Shown here piece after piece: positions 34,840 to 37,998 of a stretch of 37,998 nt of DNA. The notes beneath the pieces are model-generated. The model saw nothing but the letters and a program-made list of their open reading frames with translations, did no database searches and was not told the DNA's origin. Made by a program: the position numbers and the translations under genes. Within the stretch, counting starts at the first letter, position 1, and every line of letters begins with the position of its first letter. Source of the DNA: Granulosicoccus sp964594905 (GTDB taxonomy: Bacteria > Pseudomonadota > Gammaproteobacteria > Granulosicoccales > Granulosicoccaceae); NCBI GenBank assembly GCA_964594905.1, contig CAZQOI010000026.1, positions 1 to 37,998 on the forward strand. The letters are read 5' to 3'.

Positions 34840-35700
34840 TTGATCAATCGTTATACGGTAATCGGTCAGCCGATTGCACACAGCCAGTCCCCGATCATTC
34901 ATCAACTTTTTGGTGAATTGACGCAGCGCATGATTAACTACACGCGCACTGAGTCCACGCCTGACACCTTTGCCGATACGGTAATTGATTGGCAAGCGGC
35001 CGGCGGGCGTGGTTGTAATGTGACGGTGCCTTTCAAGGAACAGGCGCATCAAGTGTGCGATCGTTTGTCAGTCGCTGCAAGACTGGCGGGTTCCGTCAAT
35101 ACGATCGGTATGCAGCGTGATGGTAGCCGGGTGGGGCATAACACCGACGGTTTAGGCTTGTTGGCTGATCTTAAATCGAATTTACGATGGTCTGTACCAG
35201 GTCGACACATCTTGCTGGTTGGTGCTGGTGGTGCCAGTCGAGGCGTTATCGCGCCACTACTTGATGCAAAACCTGCGACCTTATGGATAGCCAATCGTAC
35301 AGCCAGTCGCGCGATTGAGCTTGCTGAGTATTTCAATGAGCGTTACCCGATACTCGGACGAAATACACAAACCATTCAGTGTAGTGGCAGCGGTTTGCAG
35401 GATGTCTCCGATTCGGTGGAGTTTGACCTTGTCATAAATGCCAGCAGTGCAAGCTTGCAAGGCAGTACACCTGATCTTGAATCTGTCAGGTTCTCGGCAA
35501 ACGCATGCGCCTATGACATGATGTATGGCAATAGTGATACGCCGTTTATCACCTGGGCGAAGTCGCGGAATATGACGACCAGCAACGGATTTGGTATGTT
35601 GATCGAGCAGGCGGCTGATGCCTTTTTGTTTTGGGAAGGTGTTCGCCCCAAAACTCGAATGGCCTACCCGCGTTTACGCGAACTATTGGCGCAGAGTTGA
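34840..35700 (+). CDS. aroE: shikimate dehydrogenase
   Basis: NADPH-dependent reduction of 3-dehydroshikimate to shikimate, 286 residues. The catalytic pair is K66 in NVTVPFKEQAH and D103 in GHNTDGLGLL. The substrate-binding start is YTVIGQPIAHSQSP, the NADP fold has LLVGAGGASRGV followed by WIANRTASRA, and the end GFGMLIEQAADAF is typical. No ATG fits; the TTG at 34840 puts the family N-terminus (INRYTVIG) in place, so a TTG start is likely. It complements aroQ encoded 10 kb upstream. The DUF192 gene begins three bases after its stop. Confidence 0.95.
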   Translation: MINRYTVIGQPIAHSQSPIIHQLFGELTQRMINYTRTESTPDTFADTVIDWQAAGGRGCNVTVPFKEQAHQVCDRLSVAARLAGSVNTIGMQRDGSRVGHNTDGLGLLADLKSNLRWSVPGRHILLVGAGGASRGVIAPLLDAKPATLWIANRTASRAIELAEYFNERYPILGRNTQTIQCSGSGLQDVSDSVEFDLVINASSASLQGSTPDLESVRFSANACAYDMMYGNSDTPFITWAKSRNMTTSNGFGMLIEQAADAFLFWEGVRPKTRMAYPRLRELLAQS

Positions 35701-35703
35701 TCA

Positions 35704-36153
35704 ATGGATAAGAAACAAGCGTTGTACACAAGTTTTCTATTGCTGATTGCAGCCTGCTTGAGCCTGCCAACAGTCAAGGCAGACACCGCACAGAAAACAC
35801 TGCCAACAATTGAATTGAAGATCGGTGATGTATTGCTTAATACCGAAATTGCCAGTAGTTCGAATCAGCGCTATATGGGCCTGAGCTTCCGTTCGAGTCT
35901 TGCTGAAAACGCCGGTATGTTGTTTGTCTATGGGCAGGAACGAATGTTGACATTCACTATGCGCAACACCTTATTGCCTCTATCAATTGCTTATCTATCG
36001 GAGGATCTTGTCATCAACGAGATTCTTCATATGAACGTTGGCCCCGGTCAGCTCTTTTATTCGACTAAACCCGCCAAATTTGCACTTGAGGTCAATCAGG
36101 GATGGTTTGCCCGTAATGGAATCAAGGCTGGAGATCAAATCGTCATGCCCTAG
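35704..36153 (+). CDS. DUF192 family exported protein
   Basis: Protein of 149 residues with an N-terminal signal peptide (LYTSFLLLIAACLSLPTVKA, cleavage likely after residue 27) and a single DUF192 domain. Domain marks are ASSSNQRYMGLSFRSSL, GMLFVYGQERMLTFTMRNT, LPLSIAYLSEDLVINEI and YALEV-like FALEVNQGWFARNGIKAGD. The family is common in bacteria and archaea and its function is not established. It begins three bases after aroE, so the two are cotranscribed, although no functional link is known. Confidence 0.88.
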   Translation: MDKKQALYTSFLLLIAACLSLPTVKADTAQKTLPTIELKIGDVLLNTEIASSSNQRYMGLSFRSSLAENAGMLFVYGQERMLTFTMRNTLLPLSIAYLSEDLVINEILHMNVGPGQLFYSTKPAKFALEVNQGWFARNGIKAGDQIVMP

Positions 36154-36210
36154 TACGCCAGTTTGACGCTAATGCGGTAGCATGAAGCTATTGGATTAGA
36201 GGCAGGGCTC

Positions 36211-37098
36211 GTGGCAACACAAAACAATATTCAGACCTTCCACAATGGCAGCTGGCAGGCGGGTAGTGTGCCTATCATGAAGTCTGCAGATCATGCGACT
36301 TGGCTTGGCACGCTGGTTTTTGATGGAGCGAGATATTTTGATGGAGTCTGCCCTGATCTTGAACCGCATTGTGTCCGCGTCAATCGATCTGCGATGGCGC
36401 TTGGTATGCAACCGGTACATGACACCGCAACGATAGTTGAACAAGTGCACGAAGGCCTTAAGTTGTTTCCGGCTGACGCGGCCATCTATATTCGTCCCAT
36501 GTATTGGTCGACCGGACACGGTGACGGTTTTATAAGCGCAGACCCCGATAGCACTGATTTTGCGCTGTGCCTGCACGCGATACCCATGCCGGCGGTAGAT
36601 GCGACAGCAACCTTGACGACCACTCGGTTTAACCGACCAACGCTTGATGTGGCGACTGTGGATGCAAAGGCTGCCTGCTTGTATCCGAATAACGCGCGCA
36701 TGATTCGCGAAGCGATTGCTAAAGGATTCACCAATGCATTGGTGACAGATCAATTGGGTAATGTTGCAGAGACTGCTACCAGTAATGTTTTTATGGCGCG
36801 TGATGGTGAAGTGTTTACCCCCGTGCCTAATGGCAGTTTTCTTAATGGAATAACACGTCAACGAATTATGGCTTTGTTGCGAGCGGCTGGTGTCGTTGTG
36901 CATGAAAAAACGTTGTCACTGGATGATTTTCATAGTGCAGATGAAATTTTCCTCAGCGGTAATCTTGCCAAGGTGACACCGGTGACTCGCTTCGATGATT
37001 CGCATTATGAGATCGGCCCAGTAACAAAGCTTGCTCGTGAAAGTTATATGGATTGGGCACGTTCGAGTGACACGTCAACAGCTGTCAGGAGCGCTTGA
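36211..37098 (+). CDS. class IV aminotransferase, branched-chain-type
   Basis: PLP-dependent aminotransferase of 295 residues in the fold that holds branched-chain aminotransferases (IlvE), D-amino acid aminotransferases and aminodeoxychorismate lyase. The PLP lysine is K153 in TVDAKAACLYPNNARM. The PLP-contact Glu is in GNVAETATSNVFM, and FLNGITRQRIM closes the phosphate site. IYIRPMYWS resembles the branched-chain group, so IlvE activity is the best guess, but the substrate cannot be fixed from these motifs. The start is GTG at 36211; no ATG fits. tas begins four bases after the stop. Confidence 0.85.
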   Translation: MATQNNIQTFHNGSWQAGSVPIMKSADHATWLGTLVFDGARYFDGVCPDLEPHCVRVNRSAMALGMQPVHDTATIVEQVHEGLKLFPADAAIYIRPMYWSTGHGDGFISADPDSTDFALCLHAIPMPAVDATATLTTTRFNRPTLDVATVDAKAACLYPNNARMIREAIAKGFTNALVTDQLGNVAETATSNVFMARDGEVFTPVPNGSFLNGITRQRIMALLRAAGVVVHEKTLSLDDFHSADEIFLSGNLAKVTPVTRFDDSHYEIGPVTKLARESYMDWARSSDTSTAVRSA

Positions 37099-37102
37099 AG
37101 CC

Positions 37103-37998
37103 ATGATGATGCGTAAACTAGGTCGGACCGATGTCGACGTCAGTGCATTGTGCCTGGGGAGTATGACCTGGGGAACACAAAATACATCAGCCGAAGCCGC
37201 CGAACAGATCAACTACGCGATCGATAATGGTGTCAATTTCATTGATACCGCCGAGATGTATCCAACCACTCCGATGCACAAGAAAACACTCGGTGATACC
37301 GAACGCTGCATTGGCGAATGGGTTGCTGCATCTGGCCGGCGTAAAGAGGTGTTGATTGCCACCAAAGTCACGGGTAATGGCAAGGACTGGATGTACGGTG
37401 GTCAAGATATCACTGGTGAAAAAATACATGTATCTGTTGAACGAAGTCTTAAGCAACTGCAAACCGATTACATCGATCTCTATCAATTACATTGGCCAAA
37501 TCGCGGCAGTTATCATTTTCGACAGAACTGGACCTTCGATGCAACGAACCAGGAGACTGACAAGGTTCGTGACAATATTCACGAGGTATTGCTCGCATTG
37601 GACAAGGAAGTGAAAGCGGGGCGCATTCGATACATAGGGTTGTCCAATGAGAGTGCGTGGGGAACTGCGCAGTATCTATCCATTGCTGAAGCAAACGGAT
37701 TACCACGGGTGGTCAGTATTCAGAACGAATACAATTTGATGCATCGGCTGTTTGATCTTGATCTGGCTGAGTTGTCGCATCATGAATCGGTGGGCCTGCT
37801 GGCCTTCTCGCCACTGGCAGCGGGAGCTTTAAGCGGCAAGTACAGCAATGGCGTGGTTCCTGATGGCTCACGTCGCCAACAAAACAAGACGCTCAGTGGT
37901 CGTTATACCCGTTCCAGTGAAGTGATTTGCGAACGTTACGTTCAGTTGGCCAGAGACCACGGGCTCGATCCTGCGCAAATGGCATTGAGTTTTTGTCT
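37103..37998 (+). CDS. tas: aldo/keto reductase, Tas-like (3' partial)
   Basis: NADPH-dependent aldo/keto reductase; 298 residues are present and the end lies outside the window (E. coli Tas has about 346). Typical parts are LGRTDVDVSALCLGSMTWG, NFIDTAEMYPTTP, the catalytic Lys in IATKVTGNG, His in DLYQLHWPNRGSY, YIGLSNESAWGTAQYL and the final AQMALSF. The long insert between the His and the GKIRYIG-like segment (AGRIRYIG) also matches Tas. Three ATG codons in a row (37103, 37106, 37109) are possible starts; AGGAG at 37086-37092 precedes them. E. coli Tas complements tyrosine auxotrophs under starvation; its natural substrate is unclear. Confidence 0.93.
   Translation, partial: MMMRKLGRTDVDVSALCLGSMTWGTQNTSAEAAEQINYAIDNGVNFIDTAEMYPTTPMHKKTLGDTERCIGEWVAASGRRKEVLIATKVTGNGKDWMYGGQDITGEKIHVSVERSLKQLQTDYIDLYQLHWPNRGSYHFRQNWTFDATNQETDKVRDNIHEVLLALDKEVKAGRIRYIGLSNESAWGTAQYLSIAEANGLPRVVSIQNEYNLMHRLFDLDLAELSHHESVGLLAFSPLAAGALSGKYSNGVVPDGSRRQQNKTLSGRYTRSSEVICERYVQLARDHGLDPAQMALSFC

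Noticed and set aside
36196..36903. 235-codon minus-strand open frame inside the aminotransferase gene
   Set aside because: Antisense shadow; the plus-strand frame has all the class IV aminotransferase motifs.

Overview
The window is a 38 kb chromosomal piece of a marine-type gammaproteobacterium, read from a draft assembly with two 100-N gaps. The placement rests on conserved gammaproteobacterial gene orders (fabA-fabB, aroQ-accB-accC-prmA, dusB-fis-purH) and on a GroEL with a Gly-Met-rich tail. A CIRCE element in front of groES points away from the enteric lineage. I cannot name the genus from sequence alone; something near Granulosicoccaceae or another Chromatiales-like group is a guess. 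I see no tRNA, rRNA, CRISPR array, insertion sequence or prophage. No stretch over 300 bases lacks a gene.

Layout. (1) 3-8203: a sugar uptake and breakdown operon: end of a periplasmic sugar-binding protein, two CUT1 permeases, a MalK/UgpC-type ATPase, a TIM-barrel sugar isomerase (split by a false gap), a Gfo/Idh/MocA oxidoreductase and a GH2 beta-mannosidase. It probably imports and processes a beta-mannoside. (2) 8268-10093: an AlkA-like DNA glycosylase overlapping an MFS transporter. (3) 10104-12659, minus strand: a DsbD with two N-terminal periplasmic domains instead of one. (4) 12775-15606: fxsA with a Gly-Ser-His-Pro repeat tail, then groES-groEL under a sigma70-type promoter overlapped by CIRCE and closed by a strong terminator. 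(5) 15678-20050: a membrane GGDEF-EAL protein, tag, a DUF924 protein and a TauE/SafE permease. (6) 20107-23259: bioY, a DUF4197 lipoprotein, fabA and fabB. (7) 23265-24257, minus strand: srkA. (8) 24370-31757: aroQ-accB-accC-prmA, a zinc-ribbon/DUF3426 membrane protein, and dusB-fis-purH, with purH broken by a real gap. (9) 31823-34657, minus strand: a small CPBP (MrtJ-like) membrane protease, an OmpA-family protein and hemB. (10) 34840-37998: aroE, a DUF192 protein, a class IV aminotransferase and the start of tas.

How the genes fit together. Most of the window is core metabolism: fatty-acid initiation and unsaturation (AccB, AccC, FabA, FabB, with BioY supplying biotin), shikimate steps (AroQ, AroE), haem (HemB), purines (PurH), protein folding (GroESL, DsbD) and DNA repair (Tag and an AlkA-like enzyme). 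The accessory part is the mannoside operon at the left edge.

I did not find a clearly new system. The observations most worth following are the duplicated sensor domain in DsbD, the unusual pairing of enzymes in the mannoside operon, the MrtJ-like protease next to an OmpA protein, and the 55-base duplication that exposes an assembly artefact.
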